A stretch of 64,000 nucleotides of DNA from Marinomonas gallaica (GCF_001639745.1 NZ_LTAX01000014.1:1-64000); one strand, 5' to 3'; shown: positions 19,193 through 30,131, numbered from the stretch's first letter. Numbers and translations are program-made. Notes: a model not told the origin generated them from the sequence alone.

Positions 19193-20368
19193 TTAGGCAA
19201 ACGACAACAGCGCCTCAACAACCTGCTGTTCATCATAACGGTCAGGCTTATTGCGGATAAGATCCGCTTTTACGACCGTTACTCCCCATAACTGCAACTG
19301 TAATTCATCCACCTCACCATAATCGTAGTTGCTGTCTAACAGTATCCAATTAAGTACAGGCGTCTGACGGTTTAGTTCTGGCGAACCGAGCATTAAGCGC
19401 AACAAATACTCGATACGAGCCATGATTGACCAACCCTTTTGTTCCGGATCCTCCCCTAAATTCGGCAAATACAGCTTAGGATTTGGATTCGCTACGATCG
19501 CCTCAGAAACGCCGGACACCAGTAAATTAGCCACAACACTGGTGAAAAAACTGCCTGGTGGATAACAAATGATATCGGCTTGCTCAATGTTCTGCCGACG
19601 GTCTTCAGGGACTTGCGCTGATATAGGGTGATTCTCCGTCAAGCCATGATTGAGCCAAATCTCTTCAATTGGAGACGACAATGGCCGACATTCTTTTCCA
19701 GTTATCAAGTGCTGACCTAAGATACATTCACCGGAGATTAAACGAACCCCTAAGTGATGTGTTTCATCCACGATCGTCGTGACTTCACCAAGCGTTTTAA
19801 CCAGTCGGGAGAATAGAAAAATAATGGGATCAAGTAATTGCTGATTGCCCAAATACCCTCCTGAAATAATCAAGTTACCAACACTGGCCCCACGAAGATC
19901 AAAGTCCTCTGGCAAATGCGCTTGCAATCGAGCCAATTGCGCTTTGATCAACGATTTCATTGGTGCCACAATGGGCTGCATCAACACATGAGAACCATCG
20001 GTTAATTGACCAAATTCCTGCCACAACTGCTCATCGGACATATCGTGTGCCAAACGGTAGCTGAACAGATCAAATACATCGGGCTGCCCTAAAACCGTTT
20101 CGTCCGCCAATGCCATAATGCGACTTCGTAAATCCCCTACCGCTGGCATATCAAATGCTTGACGTAACTTTGCCGAACTACCGCCAGAATCAAACGGAGT
20201 GACCATGTGGATCGAATGGTGTGTATAACGCTTAAGCTGACGTGAAATTTTATTAAGAGCAGAGCCGCCACTGAAAAATAAAATAGAAGGGGCGAGCTCT
20301 GGGAGGCTTTGATAACGATGAACTCGGACGGAGTCCGGTACCACAAGTCGACGCGAGACGTTGAACAT
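19193..20368 (-). CDS. CofD/YvcK-like protein (GAK-system type)
   Basis: A 391-residue protein of the CofD/YvcK superfamily. The nucleotide-sugar-binding-like N-terminus reads ILFFSGGSALNKISRQLKRY, followed by TPFDSGGSSAKLRQAF and GDLRSRIMALAD. From memory this wording fits the branch annotated as GAK-system CofD-like protein, but none of the other GAK partners is nearby. True CofD makes coenzyme F420, and YvcK affects cell-wall metabolism; no evidence favours either role here. It sits 11 bp after a diguanylate cyclase gene, so it is almost certainly co-transcribed with it. Confidence 0.75.
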   Translation of the reverse strand: MFNVSRRLVVPDSVRVHRYQSLPELAPSILFFSGGSALNKISRQLKRYTHHSIHMVTPFDSGGSSAKLRQAFDMPAVGDLRSRIMALADETVLGQPDVFDLFSYRLAHDMSDEQLWQEFGQLTDGSHVLMQPIVAPMKSLIKAQLARLQAHLPEDFDLRGASVGNLIISGGYLGNQQLLDPIIFLFSRLVKTLGEVTTIVDETHHLGVRLISGECILGQHLITGKECRPLSSPIEEIWLNHGLTENHPISAQVPEDRRQNIEQADIICYPPGSFFTSVVANLLVSGVSEAIVANPNPKLYLPNLGEDPEQKGWSIMARIEYLLRLMLGSPELNRQTPVLNWILLDSNYDYGEVDELQLQLWGVTVVKADLIRNKPDRYDEQQVVEALLSFA

Positions 20369-20379
20369 AAAATTATCTA

Positions 20380-22359
20380 CTACTGGGTCAATGGAGGTTC
20401 TTCCGTGGATTCAGCTTGATGTAGGGCTCGCCATACCATCATACAGTTTCGGCCACTATTTTTTGCTTTATAAAGACTTTTATCCGCCTGATCAAAAACC
20501 TTTAGAACGGCATCTTCAGCAGTTTGCTGAACACTAATGCCACAGCTCACACTCAAATATTCGTGAGGCGATGTTGGATGAGGGACGCGTTGGCCGTAGA
20601 CATCCTCAACAATGGACTGAGCAATATTGACTGCCCGGCGCTCTGGGCAGTCAGGGATAAAGACTAAGAACTCCTCCCCACCATAGCGAATCGCAAGACC
20701 TGACGCAGGTGTATTGCGCTTAATCACAGACGCCACCATTTTTAAAATATTGTCGCCCTGCAAATGGCCTAGCTGATCGTTATAGTGTTTAAAATAATCC
20801 ACATCAAATAACAGAACCGCATAACCACCTTCCCTCTCCCCTGATTGGAAAGAGGCCACTTGCGTATCAAACAACTTTCGGTTTAGTAACCCTGTCAGTG
20901 GGTCAATTTTTGCTTCACTTTCCACCACCATCAAAGTTCGCTTAAACTCTTGCTCTGCTTTGATTTGCTCCGTTACGTCCATGAAACACACTAAGTCAGC
21001 TCGCTGGTTATCCCAAAATACAACATCGCTGACAATTTCATACCAATGCTGATTGTGCTCATCTAAGTACGTTGCTTTATCAGCTGCTTTTAAACCACTT
21101 TTTGATGCTCGAATACTCTGCTGAACTGATTCAGGGAATTCATCCACACAACGCAACTCTCGTTCCGAAAATAACTGGCTCAAGGATTCACTGCAATACA
21201 AGAGTTGCTCACCTTGAAACACCGCCACTTTCATGTGCGAATGTTTAATAATCATCTGCAGTTGGTGGCTTGTGGCTTCGATTTGCTGTTGCTGAGCGGT
21301 GATCGTATCCACATAATTCTGCAGCTGCTTCACCAACACACCTAATTCATTACGCTCATCAAACAGAGCCACATCGTCAGCGGTGATCTTTTTCTGTTGC
21401 CCGACTAAGTGTTTCAGTGCCTGTAAACGCCTGAACAGTTCCCGATGTAAATACACAATCAACGACAAAGCAACCAGCAACTGAATAATAAACATCACCG
21501 TAAGCACATCGATAAAGCGTTCAGAACTCGCAGAAATATCATTTGCTTGAAACGTGACATTGTCTTCTGTTTCTATATATACACGATGCCCAAAATCAAC
21601 CACGCTCCCTAGAAGAATTCGATTTTGAGTACTGAGCCCCAAAACTTCTGTGCGATAGACTTCTTTTTTGGACAGCAACTCAAATACACCGTTAGGTGCA
21701 CTGATCAATGGATTGATGGCTTGAAATGATGCGCTGTCTACTTGAGATAACGACGCCAACGTTTTGCGGATGTTGGCCAGCGTTCTATTCTGCTCGTAAA
21801 GATGCTCGTTTGCTGCCAACTGGTTTAAGTCCTGCCAAAGACTATCCAGTAAGACTTTCGCATCGGCTTGATTCACTAATTTATAATGCTCTATGGCTTG
21901 TTGTAGAGCTTCTGTGGTGCGTGCAATCAACGTATCTTCTACTTGATCTAACATCGCTTTAGAAAGCGACATATTCATAACACTTGGCTCAACTTTCGCT
22001 ACAATTTCTGTCAATCTTTGAATTTGCTCGTTAGCGCTGCCAAGCGTTTTTAAGCTAAGTTGTAGCTCTTCCACTTGCTGACGTACTTGTGACATCAATA
22101 TTCGGCTGTAAGCAGGCGAGTTACTATTAGAGACTTCATTAGAAAGTGTTGCTAAACGGGTGATGCTCAGCTGAATACTGTTCAGTGTTTTTAAGGCAGG
22201 CAGCTCTTGTTCTGATTGTTTCGAAACCGCAATGTTTAATTGAGAAAAGTAATACAGTGAGACTGCGCCCGACACCAACATCAGCAGCACCATAGTGAAC
22301 ACAGCGGCTGCAATTCGAGCACGCAAACTCTTGCGAATACTCAACGATTTATCGGGCAT
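20380..22359 (-). CDS. Membrane diguanylate cyclase with periplasmic helical sensor, PAS and GGDEF
   Basis: A 659-residue c-di-GMP synthase. Order: transmembrane helix about 17-38, a periplasmic region of about 245 residues that looks all-helical (four-helix-bundle type), a second transmembrane helix about 284-304, a HAMP-like/coiled-coil linker, a PAS-like domain about 360-470, and GGDEF with GGEEF at 560-564. No RxxD inhibitory site precedes GGEEF (PASG is at that position), so product inhibition is not expected. It lies 3 bp after the degenerate nucleotidase gene and 11 bp before the CofD-like gene. The periplasmic domain makes the upstream exported protein a candidate input partner. Confidence 0.88.
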   Translation of the reverse strand: MPDKSLSIRKSLRARIAAAVFTMVLLMLVSGAVSLYYFSQLNIAVSKQSEQELPALKTLNSIQLSITRLATLSNEVSNSNSPAYSRILMSQVRQQVEELQLSLKTLGSANEQIQRLTEIVAKVEPSVMNMSLSKAMLDQVEDTLIARTTEALQQAIEHYKLVNQADAKVLLDSLWQDLNQLAANEHLYEQNRTLANIRKTLASLSQVDSASFQAINPLISAPNGVFELLSKKEVYRTEVLGLSTQNRILLGSVVDFGHRVYIETEDNVTFQANDISASSERFIDVLTVMFIIQLLVALSLIVYLHRELFRRLQALKHLVGQQKKITADDVALFDERNELGVLVKQLQNYVDTITAQQQQIEATSHQLQMIIKHSHMKVAVFQGEQLLYCSESLSQLFSERELRCVDEFPESVQQSIRASKSGLKAADKATYLDEHNQHWYEIVSDVVFWDNQRADLVCFMDVTEQIKAEQEFKRTLMVVESEAKIDPLTGLLNRKLFDTQVASFQSGEREGGYAVLLFDVDYFKHYNDQLGHLQGDNILKMVASVIKRNTPASGLAIRYGGEEFLVFIPDCPERRAVNIAQSIVEDVYGQRVPHPTSPHEYLSVSCGISVQQTAEDAVLKVFDQADKSLYKAKNSGRNCMMVWRALHQAESTEEPPLTQ

Positions 22360-22362
22360 AAA

Positions 22363-23829
22363 TTAACGACCTATATCACTTGAAGGTGTGCGATTAATGA
22401 TTCGACCTTCAATGGCTGGAGAAATGGTGTCAAATTGCTCTAAATAGTCAGAGACAATATTCCATACAAGACGCTGACTGCTTAAGTTATCGGAAATAAC
22501 CGTTACGTCAGAAAAATTATACCCATCCCCACCTTCTAGCATGTAGTCCGAGATAGCTAGGGTATAGCGCCCTTTTTCAAGAGGCTGCCCTTGAGCATTC
22601 TTTATGCTCATTATACGTTGACCTACGGGCTTGCTGCCATCGTATTCATAATGAAGCCCAGACACCTGAAGGAAGCGGCCATCTAAATCTTCCACGCGAG
22701 AAACACTGTGCTCTAACAGCTGCTTAATTTTGTCCGCATTCACTTCGACGACGTAGACATTCCCTCCAAAAGGTAACTCACGCTGTACGTCTCGACGGGT
22801 TAGCACATAGCCAGCTTCATAATCACGATAACCACGAATCCCACCCCCAACTGTCGCGGCAAAATCCGCTCGAGTATAGTGCCGTATCGCATCCAAAACG
22901 ATGTTCCCCCAACGGGACTCTTCGCTACGTAAAATATTACGATGAGAATCCATTGGCGCAGCAAGAGTAACGAGTTCTTGATTCAGTACCACGTCTAATT
23001 GACTTGTATAACGTTTGATCACAGCTTGGAGTTGATCATCTGGCGGCTCATTCGCCACATGAACAATGTGCCCCGTCATTCCATTAGGCTGAATGTCAAT
23101 CACCGCTAACTCGTCGTCGACACCTCCAGAGAACATCACTAATGGGCGCTCTGAGTGCACTTTATCCGCGCCATCCTGAGTCACCATGATAATGTCTAGG
23201 CTCTGTAAGCGACTCAGTGGGACAGATTTCAGATAAGAATTTTCGGTAATTAACAGTACTTTATCTGCACCCTGCTGACGTGCTTGCTCCGCCCAACGCA
23301 GCAACTGCTCAGACGTTTCATCCACAATGGCCTGATTAAACAAAAAAGTCGTGTTTACTTCACTCGATACTGTCATCAGTACGGCGAGGGTCATATCACC
23401 TAGTGGCAATAAAGCGTAGGGGCGCACGCCTTCAACATGACTCAAAGTGCGACGATCCAATAAATTCGATAACACCATAGGAAACAGAGCTTGTGTACTC
23501 AGTAAAGAAATTTGGTCAAAACCGTCGTTGAATTCTCGTCGATTGACGCCCAGAGCATCAACAGACATCGAATTCATAATAGATATCATATGAGCGCCTT
23601 TGTCATAAACCGATAACGGATTCGGATAAAGGCTATCACCACCATGAATAAACAAGACTGGCTCATCACCTTGTTTCATTCTTTTGACGTAATTTGAGAT
23701 CTTCGCTAAGGAATAACCATTTTCATCTGGGTATAACTCTGGAGCATTAGAGGTGAAAATGATCTTCGCGGCCTCCACATTTGCACTCATTAAAGTGATC
23801 GTAAAAAGCGTTGTAATAATTCCTTTCAT
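22363..23829 (-). CDS. Periplasmic 5'-nucleotidase-like protein with degenerate metal site
   Basis: A 488-residue exported protein of the UshA/5'-nucleotidase family (signal peptide 1-20). Relative to UshA the N-terminal metallophosphatase has lost most metal ligands. The TNDxH position reads TSNAP (residues 26-30), GNHEFD reads VNRREF (95-100), and the two later ligand histidines are absent (regions ITENSY and VTQDGADK). One ligand, the Asp of GGD (65), remains. The C-terminal nucleotide-binding domain looks intact (GNIVLDAI, GGGIRGY, GDGYNF). It is therefore probably not a hydrolase but could bind nucleotides. It lies 3 bp from a membrane diguanylate cyclase gene. Confidence 0.82.
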   Translation of the reverse strand: MKGIITTLFTITLMSANVEAAKIIFTSNAPELYPDENGYSLAKISNYVKRMKQGDEPVLFIHGGDSLYPNPLSVYDKGAHMISIMNSMSVDALGVNRREFNDGFDQISLLSTQALFPMVLSNLLDRRTLSHVEGVRPYALLPLGDMTLAVLMTVSSEVNTTFLFNQAIVDETSEQLLRWAEQARQQGADKVLLITENSYLKSVPLSRLQSLDIIMVTQDGADKVHSERPLVMFSGGVDDELAVIDIQPNGMTGHIVHVANEPPDDQLQAVIKRYTSQLDVVLNQELVTLAAPMDSHRNILRSEESRWGNIVLDAIRHYTRADFAATVGGGIRGYRDYEAGYVLTRRDVQRELPFGGNVYVVEVNADKIKQLLEHSVSRVEDLDGRFLQVSGLHYEYDGSKPVGQRIMSIKNAQGQPLEKGRYTLAISDYMLEGGDGYNFSDVTVISDNLSSQRLVWNIVSDYLEQFDTISPAIEGRIINRTPSSDIGR

Positions 23830-23896
23830 ATCGGCGGTCTCATAACTATTTAAACGTCAGTGTACATTCAACTTATTGAGTAAACATGACAGTCAG

Positions 23897-26800
23897 CTAG
23901 ACATCTTGATGCTTTTTCCCTAGCCATGTATTAATCACCTCATTCAAGCGGTCTTTTGAAATAGGCTTAGCAACATGATCATCCATGCCTGCCTCAAAGC
24001 AAAGCTGGTCATCACCTTTCATTGCATTTGCGCTGAGTGCAATCACCGGTACATCTTTCGCTGTTGCAGATTCGGTTCCTAAACAGCGTATTTTGTGAGC
24101 CGCCTCATAACCATCCATGACTGGCATTTGACAGTCCATGAATATTAAGTCGTAGGTTGTTTGCGCCATCATATCTAATGCAACTTGACCATTTTCTGCC
24201 ACATCCACCGACAAACCAAATAGGCCAAGCATGCCTTTAGCGACAATTTGATTGGTCAAATTATCTTCCACTAGCAAGACTTTTGCCTGTAAGTCCATAG
24301 ACGTTGCCGGCTCGGTTTGATCAACAACCGTCTCAGATGTACGGTGCTGAACACTGTCTAATGCAGCAAATAATGCTTTACGATGAACCGGTTTATACAC
24401 TGATGCTGCACCACAACGCTCAACTTCGGTAGTTTGACTTCCCTGACTTACGAGCACAATCACTTGATTTTGAATCGTGACCATTGCTCCACGAGTTTCA
24501 TCATTTAAATAAGACTCATCAACAATCAATATATCGCCGTCATTGATAACATTTAGATTCGGTAGCACATCCGAAAACTCACTGGAAACGTGCCATCTTT
24601 GCAGCATGGCCTGAATGTAAGGTTTATCCTCCGCCTCTAGCCCCAATGCATAGACCTTAGATACGTTTTGCAATGTTTTTGAAGATAGCTCATTCAAAAC
24701 CGTTTCTTTAATCGGTAAATTCAACTCAAACCAAAACGTCGCACCTTGCCCTAATTGGCTTTCAACACCGATCTCACCCATCATAGCATCGATCAACTCT
24801 TTACTAATCGCCAAGCCTAGCCCCGTACCACCATAACGCCTTGTCGTAGAGGCATCAGCTTGCTTAAAGCGTTGAAACAAACGTTTTTGCAGACTATCGG
24901 AAATACCAATACCACTATCAACGACTTGCAGCTTAAAGGTTGCTTGATTACCGGCTTGAACTTCTTGATGAGCAACCAGCCGCACCACGCCTCCCGTTTC
25001 GGTAAATTTAATCGCGTTGCCTAGTAAATTAAGAAGCACTTGTCGTATACGTAAACGATCGCCAAATACCATGGTCTCAGGCAATAATGTTTGTGGTGCG
25101 ACTAAAACCAAGCCCTTCTCTTGGGCTTTAATACGCATCAAACTCGAAACATCCTCAAGTAAGTCTTGTAAATCAAAATACTCTGGTTCAAGTTCTAATT
25201 CGCCCGCTTCAATTTTAGACAAGTCCAAAATATCATTCACCAAGTCCAGTAACGCATCACCACTTTGATGCGCAAGCTCCACCAGCTTTTGTTGCTCCGT
25301 ACTCATGGATTGGCTCTTCATTAATGTAAGACTGCCCAGCATACCGTTGAGTGGCGTACGAATTTCATGACTCATATTGGCCAAAAAACGGCTTTTAGCT
25401 TGATTCGCTTCTTGGGCCTCTTGTGACACCTGCTTCAGCTTTTCTCCTGACTCACGTAACGCTAAGTTGGCCTGAGACAACTCTTTTGTACGCATGGCTA
25501 CTTGTCGCTCTACTTGCGCGGCATGACTGAAGACAAGACTCAATACCCATCCCAACAGTCCAGCAACGAATAACCCCCCCACCAGAACGAAATGTGTTCC
25601 CCAAGGCTGCTCGATAAACTCTGAGTGACTCACATGAATCAATTCCCAGCGGTGAGCTCCAACCGGAATCATGGATCGATGATAAAAAGGAAATGCTTGC
25701 TCAGATATTCCCTTTAATAGCGCGTCACTGCTTAACGATGCATTTTTGCTAGAGGCGAGGATGTACGGCGCTTGATTGGCTTGTCGATCAACTAAATAGA
25801 CTTCAACACCGCCTACTGGATTACGATCCAGTATGCGGGATGATAGGTCATTGATTTCAAAGAGGCCTGTCGCCATCGCATAAAGTTTCTGGTTTTTATA
25901 TGCAGGAAGAAAAATCAGAACGGCTTTCGTATTCTGGATTAAGGTAATACTAGACGTCGGCATGGCAGCATTGAGTCTGATCGCATTTTTAATTGCGGTA
26001 CGTCTCGATGCTTCTGAATAGACATCAAACCCAACTGCCTTCTTGTTCGGCTCAAATGGGTAAATCAACCCTACAGACACATAACGATCTCGTGCCTTTA
26101 CAGGCTCCAACTCACCTTCCGAATTTCGTTGCTTGACTTCAAATGGAAAGCCATACAAAGCACTCATAGTGGCTTCGTAATCCGAAATGTCTTTCGCTTC
26201 AAGTACATGATTAACGGACAGCGCTTTGATTGCCCTATCTTGACTCATCACGACGTCACTGTAATTTTGGAACTCTTGTCTTGATACTTGACCGCTCCCG
26301 CGAATGTAACCCACCAGACCGTAGAGAACATCTGTTGAATTCTTTACTCTTTCGCTGAGCAATGTTGAGCTTAAATCGGCATTTGCGTTAAAGGCTTGTC
26401 GCTGTTTGTCAAACTCAAAATACGCTGTTGATATGGATAGAATCACTGTGGTTATCGCCACAATAAACAACGCCAAAATAATACGAACGGGGTGATCGTA
26501 GTAAACGGAAAAATGCTTACGGAACAAGACGGCTAACCATGGCACTAAGACAATGACGCCCACGGAGTCACCAAGCCACCAACTTAGCCAATTTAATGGC
26601 GCTTGATCCGCCGACAAGACACCAAAAGAATAGAGAATAAAGGTTCCCGCGCTGGCACTGACAAGACACCCAATAGGACCCGCTAACAAGATAAAACTTA
26701 ATACATGGCGTATGTTATAAAACTGAAGTTTTTTGCCAATAAAATATCGTATTAAGGCGTAACTAAACGCCGTTTGGACAGAGCTGCCCAACGCGATAAG

Positions 26801-27052
26801 CACGGGGATTAAAAAAGAAATTTGCCCCGTATTGCTATAACCAATAGAGATATTAACTAAAGCAGAGCCTAAGAAAACACCCATGACAGGGCGATAACCA
26901 AATAATAAACACGCCGCAATGGCCACACCCGATGCCGGCCAAATCACCGTGGCATACCCTGGAGGAATGGCAAATGCCTGCCCAAGCCAACCCGCCGCAA
27001 AATAACAAATCGCCGCGATGATAACTATTTTCAAACTTTGATTTATGAGCAT
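23897..27052 (-). CDS. Hybrid sensor histidine kinase, MASE1-CHASE-HisKA-HATPase-REC
   Basis: A large inner-membrane kinase of about 1051 residues. The N-terminal MASE1 domain has about eight membrane helices ([18 protein letters not shown] near 40). A periplasmic CHASE-like domain, another helix and a coiled coil follow. Then come HisKA with [11 protein letters not shown], the ATPase domain ([13 protein letters not shown]), a degenerate receiver-like stretch, and a C-terminal receiver with [19 protein letters not shown] and a conserved KP. The ATG at 27052 has AAGGG upstream; a longer frame from 27082 is less likely. It is 67 bp upstream of the nucleotidase-like gene and may start the signalling operon. 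Confidence 0.9.
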   Translation of the reverse strand: MLINQSLKIVIIAAICYFAAGWLGQAFAIPPGYATVIWPASGVAIAACLLFGYRPVMGVFLGSALVNISIGYSNTGQISFLIPVLIALGSSVQTAFSYALIRYFIGKKLQFYNIRHVLSFILLAGPIGCLVSASAGTFILYSFGVLSADQAPLNWLSWWLGDSVGVIVLVPWLAVLFRKHFSVYYDHPVRIILALFIVAITTVILSISTAYFEFDKQRQAFNANADLSSTLLSERVKNSTDVLYGLVGYIRGSGQVSRQEFQNYSDVVMSQDRAIKALSVNHVLEAKDISDYEATMSALYGFPFEVKQRNSEGELEPVKARDRYVSVGLIYPFEPNKKAVGFDVYSEASRRTAIKNAIRLNAAMPTSSITLIQNTKAVLIFLPAYKNQKLYAMATGLFEINDLSSRILDRNPVGGVEVYLVDRQANQAPYILASSKNASLSSDALLKGISEQAFPFYHRSMIPVGAHRWELIHVSHSEFIEQPWGTHFVLVGGLFVAGLLGWVLSLVFSHAAQVERQVAMRTKELSQANLALRESGEKLKQVSQEAQEANQAKSRFLANMSHEIRTPLNGMLGSLTLMKSQSMSTEQQKLVELAHQSGDALLDLVNDILDLSKIEAGELELEPEYFDLQDLLEDVSSLMRIKAQEKGLVLVAPQTLLPETMVFGDRLRIRQVLLNLLGNAIKFTETGGVVRLVAHQEVQAGNQATFKLQVVDSGIGISDSLQKRLFQRFKQADASTTRRYGGTGLGLAISKELIDAMMGEIGVESQLGQGATFWFELNLPIKETVLNELSSKTLQNVSKVYALGLEAEDKPYIQAMLQRWHVSSEFSDVLPNLNVINDGDILIVDESYLNDETRGAMVTIQNQVIVLVSQGSQTTEVERCGAASVYKPVHRKALFAALDSVQHRTSETVVDQTEPATSMDLQAKVLLVEDNLTNQIVAKGMLGLFGLSVDVAENGQVALDMMAQTTYDLIFMDCQMPVMDGYEAAHKIRCLGTESATAKDVPVIALSANAMKGDDQLCFEAGMDDHVAKPISKDRLNEVINTWLGKKHQDV

Positions 27053-27272
27053 AAATACCCTTTCTAATCTCGGTGCTCGCATTGGTAGAAGGTCTACCTA
27101 GAAGCAATATTCCGCAGCATTTTCCCTTCTTTCGAATATAGCAAAGCTAAGCATTTAAATATAAGAAAAGATGAAAGAATGTGTAAATGCGCTTCTTAGG
27201 GATTAAAAGATAGTTAACCGGCAATCACACATGCTGAATTTGAAGATTGGTTTTTTGGAGGGGCTAGAAACT
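27053..27272. other. Upstream region of the hybrid kinase gene
   Basis: An AT-rich non-coding stretch between the kinase gene and the tRNA terminator. It presumably holds the promoter of the signalling operon. No operator was recognised. Confidence 0.3.
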
Positions 27273-27300
27273 AAAAAACCCCGCTATAAGCGAGGTTTTA
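27273..27300 (-). terminator. Terminator of the tRNA-Phe transcript
   Basis: On the minus strand AACCTCGC-TTATA-GCGGGGTT forms a stem with one G-T pair and ends in six T residues. It lies just past the second tRNA-Phe in the direction of transcription. Confidence 0.75.
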
Positions 27301-27302
27301 AA

Positions 27303-27378
27303 TGGTGCCCAGAGGCGGAATCGAACCACCGACACGAGGATTTTCAATCCTCTGCTCTACCGACTGAGCTATCTGGGC
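27303..27378 (-). tRNA. tRNA-Phe (GAA), copy 2
   Basis: A 76-base tRNA with acceptor GCCCAGA paired to TCTGGGC, D-loop AGTCGGTA, anticodon loop TTGAAAA (anticodon GAA), T-loop GGTTCGATTCC and encoded CCA. It is identical to the copy 66 bases away. Confidence 0.97.
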
Positions 27379-27444
27379 ATACTTTAACGGGATAAGGCAC
27401 CGTTTTTTTACTGAAAAATTGTATAAAACAAGCTTTTAGTAAAA

Positions 27445-27520
27445 TGGTGCCCAGAGGCGGAATCGAACCACCGACACGAGGATTTTCAATCCTCTGCTCT
27501 ACCGACTGAGCTATCTGGGC
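27445..27520 (-). tRNA. tRNA-Phe (GAA), copy 1
   Basis: The same 76-base sequence as the neighbouring tRNA, with anticodon GAA and encoded CCA. The two are in tandem on the minus strand and probably share one transcript that ends at the hairpin at 27273-27300. Confidence 0.97.
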
Positions 27521-27638
27521 AAGTGCGGCGTATTATAAATAACTGATCATACTCGTCAACTCTTTTTTAAAATTTTTATTGATAAGTTAGTAAATTAGCG
27601 CGCTCTGGTATGATTAACACATCTTGAGGAGACCTTAG

Positions 27639-28115
27639 ATGCTAAACATTGTTTTATACCAACCAGAGATTCCACCTAATACTGGCAATGTCATCCGACT
27701 TTGCGCCAATACCGGCTACAAGCTGCATCTTATCGAGCCACTTGGTTTTGATTTAGATGAGAAAAAAGTGCGACGTGCTGGGCTTGATTACCACGAATTA
27801 GCAAATGTTAAACGCTACACCGACTGGGAAGCCTTTCTTGAGCAAAACGAAGGTCAGTTGGGTACTGTTTATGCCTTGACAACAAAAGGTAGCCACACTC
27901 ATTCTGAAGCACAGTTTAAAGCCAATGATGTTCTTGTCTTTGGTCCAGAAACAAGGGGGTTGCCAAGCGATTTTATCGAAGCGCTCCCCTATAGCCAGCG
28001 CTTACGCTTGCCGATGCAAGCGGGCTCACGTAGCTTAAATCTTTCTAATACCGTAGCCGTGATGGTCTATGAATCATGGCGACAACTTGATTACGTATTA
28101 CCCAGCTCGAAATAA
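27639..28115 (+). CDS. trmL: tRNA (cytidine(34)-2'-O)-methyltransferase
   Basis: A SPOUT-class methyltransferase of 158 residues that 2'-O-methylates the wobble base of leucine tRNAs. It shows the family start [35 protein letters not shown] and the knot-forming [18 protein letters not shown]. An AGGAG site precedes the ATG. It is followed 12 bases later by the channel gene. Confidence 0.95.
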   Translation: MLNIVLYQPEIPPNTGNVIRLCANTGYKLHLIEPLGFDLDEKKVRRAGLDYHELANVKRYTDWEAFLEQNEGQLGTVYALTTKGSHTHSEAQFKANDVLVFGPETRGLPSDFIEALPYSQRLRLPMQAGSRSLNLSNTVAVMVYESWRQLDYVLPSSK

Positions 28116-28127
28116 AGGGAACGTACT

Positions 28128-29237
28128 ATGCTGCTAGGAAAGCTAATACATCGCCAAACTCGGTCCCGATTAAGATATCGCAAGCAAGTACACCTGCATG
28201 CCGCCAAAGATCTAAAGCGACGCTTTATAATGCTCGCCATGGTCGTTGCTGTACACAGCATCGCGATGGTGTATTTTGAAGACTTAGATTGGTGGCAGGC
28301 ATTTTGGCTAACCATGACCTCGGCCAGCACCACAGGTTATGGCGATTTATCGGCAGCGACTTTTTGGGGTCAGTTTGCCACCATTGTATTAATCTACGGT
28401 ATGGGTATTACCTTGCTGGCTCAGATTGCCAGTGACTACGTAGAAATTCGCATCATGCGCAAAGAAATGAAGATCAAGGGACGCTTGGAGTGGAGCGATA
28501 TGCAGGATCACCTTTTAATCATCAATACACCTTCAACGAATACTGAACGCTATTTGAGCTTGATGGTTCAACAAATTTGCAATACTCCTGGATTAGATGA
28601 TGTACCCATTCAAATCCTGACGCCTAAGTTTCCAGAAGGGTTGCCGGAAACACTCAGAGCAAAAGGCGTCGTTCACCATACAGGTGATGCAACCAGTCCT
28701 GGCATGCTCAACAATGCAGGGGTAGCAAACGCTAAATACATCGTGGTGCTGTCCCCAGATAGCTTAAATGCCCACAGTGACAGTTTGGTGTTTGATACCT
28801 TACACCGCATTCAAGAGATCGGTACAAAAGCTTTCATATTGGCGGAAGCCATTGATGATGCGAACCGCCAACGCTTCCGTGAAGCAGGCGCCAAAGCCGT
28901 CATTCGACCAATACGTGCTTACCCAGAAATGCTGGTACGCTCAATTGTCGCACCTGGCACCGAGCAAGTACTGGAAGATTTGTTTCGCTATCAAGGTGAT
29001 CATACCGTACGCATAAATGTCTCGTTGTACGATGTGCGCTGGGCGGATGTGGTGACACAATTGATTCAACGAGATATGGGCACAGCCATTGGTTTTGAAG
29101 ATACGATGGGGAATATTGTGACGCACCCTAAATCAAGTGAGCACATTAGCTTAAACGCTCTAATACTATTGATTGGGGAAGATCAAGTTACGCCAACCAG
29201 TGCAGAAGTAAAAGCGCTTCTAGCCCCAAAAAACTGA
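28128..29237 (+). CDS. Two-helix potassium channel with RCK-like domain
   Basis: A 369-residue inner-membrane K+ channel. Helix 1 is about residues 33-51, the pore loop carries the selectivity filter TTGYGD (about 68-73), and helix 2 is about 83-105. The cytoplasmic part resembles a TrkA-N/RCK domain with a second C-terminal lobe. The first RCK strand reads DHLLIINTPSTNTE, where homologues have a GxGxxG-like nucleotide motif, so ligand binding may be altered. It is probably co-transcribed with trmL; no functional link is evident. Confidence 0.85.
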   Translation: MLLGKLIHRQTRSRLRYRKQVHLHAAKDLKRRFIMLAMVVAVHSIAMVYFEDLDWWQAFWLTMTSASTTGYGDLSAATFWGQFATIVLIYGMGITLLAQIASDYVEIRIMRKEMKIKGRLEWSDMQDHLLIINTPSTNTERYLSLMVQQICNTPGLDDVPIQILTPKFPEGLPETLRAKGVVHHTGDATSPGMLNNAGVANAKYIVVLSPDSLNAHSDSLVFDTLHRIQEIGTKAFILAEAIDDANRQRFREAGAKAVIRPIRAYPEMLVRSIVAPGTEQVLEDLFRYQGDHTVRINVSLYDVRWADVVTQLIQRDMGTAIGFEDTMGNIVTHPKSSEHISLNALILLIGEDQVTPTSAEVKALLAPKN

Positions 29238-29262
29238 CGTTCAGATCACACCAATGACGCAT

Positions 29263-29296
29263 AAAAAAGCCAAGCAAAAATTGCTTGGCTTTTTTA
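29263..29296. terminator. Bidirectional terminator between channel and ferredoxin genes
   Basis: AAAAAAGCCAAGCAA-AAA-TTGCTTGGCTTTTTT forms a stem with A and T runs at its ends, between convergent genes. Confidence 0.88.
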
Positions 29297-29557
<261 letters not shown>

Positions 29558-29597
29558 CTAATAAATCTGATGCCACTCAGGGCATTCATATAATCAA

Positions 29598-30131
<534 letters not shown>

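Noticed and set aside
27303-27520. Tandem tRNA-Phe genes as an integration site
   Set aside because: Both tRNAs are intact, the 66-base spacer is unremarkable, and no integrase or flanking repeat fragments were seen.
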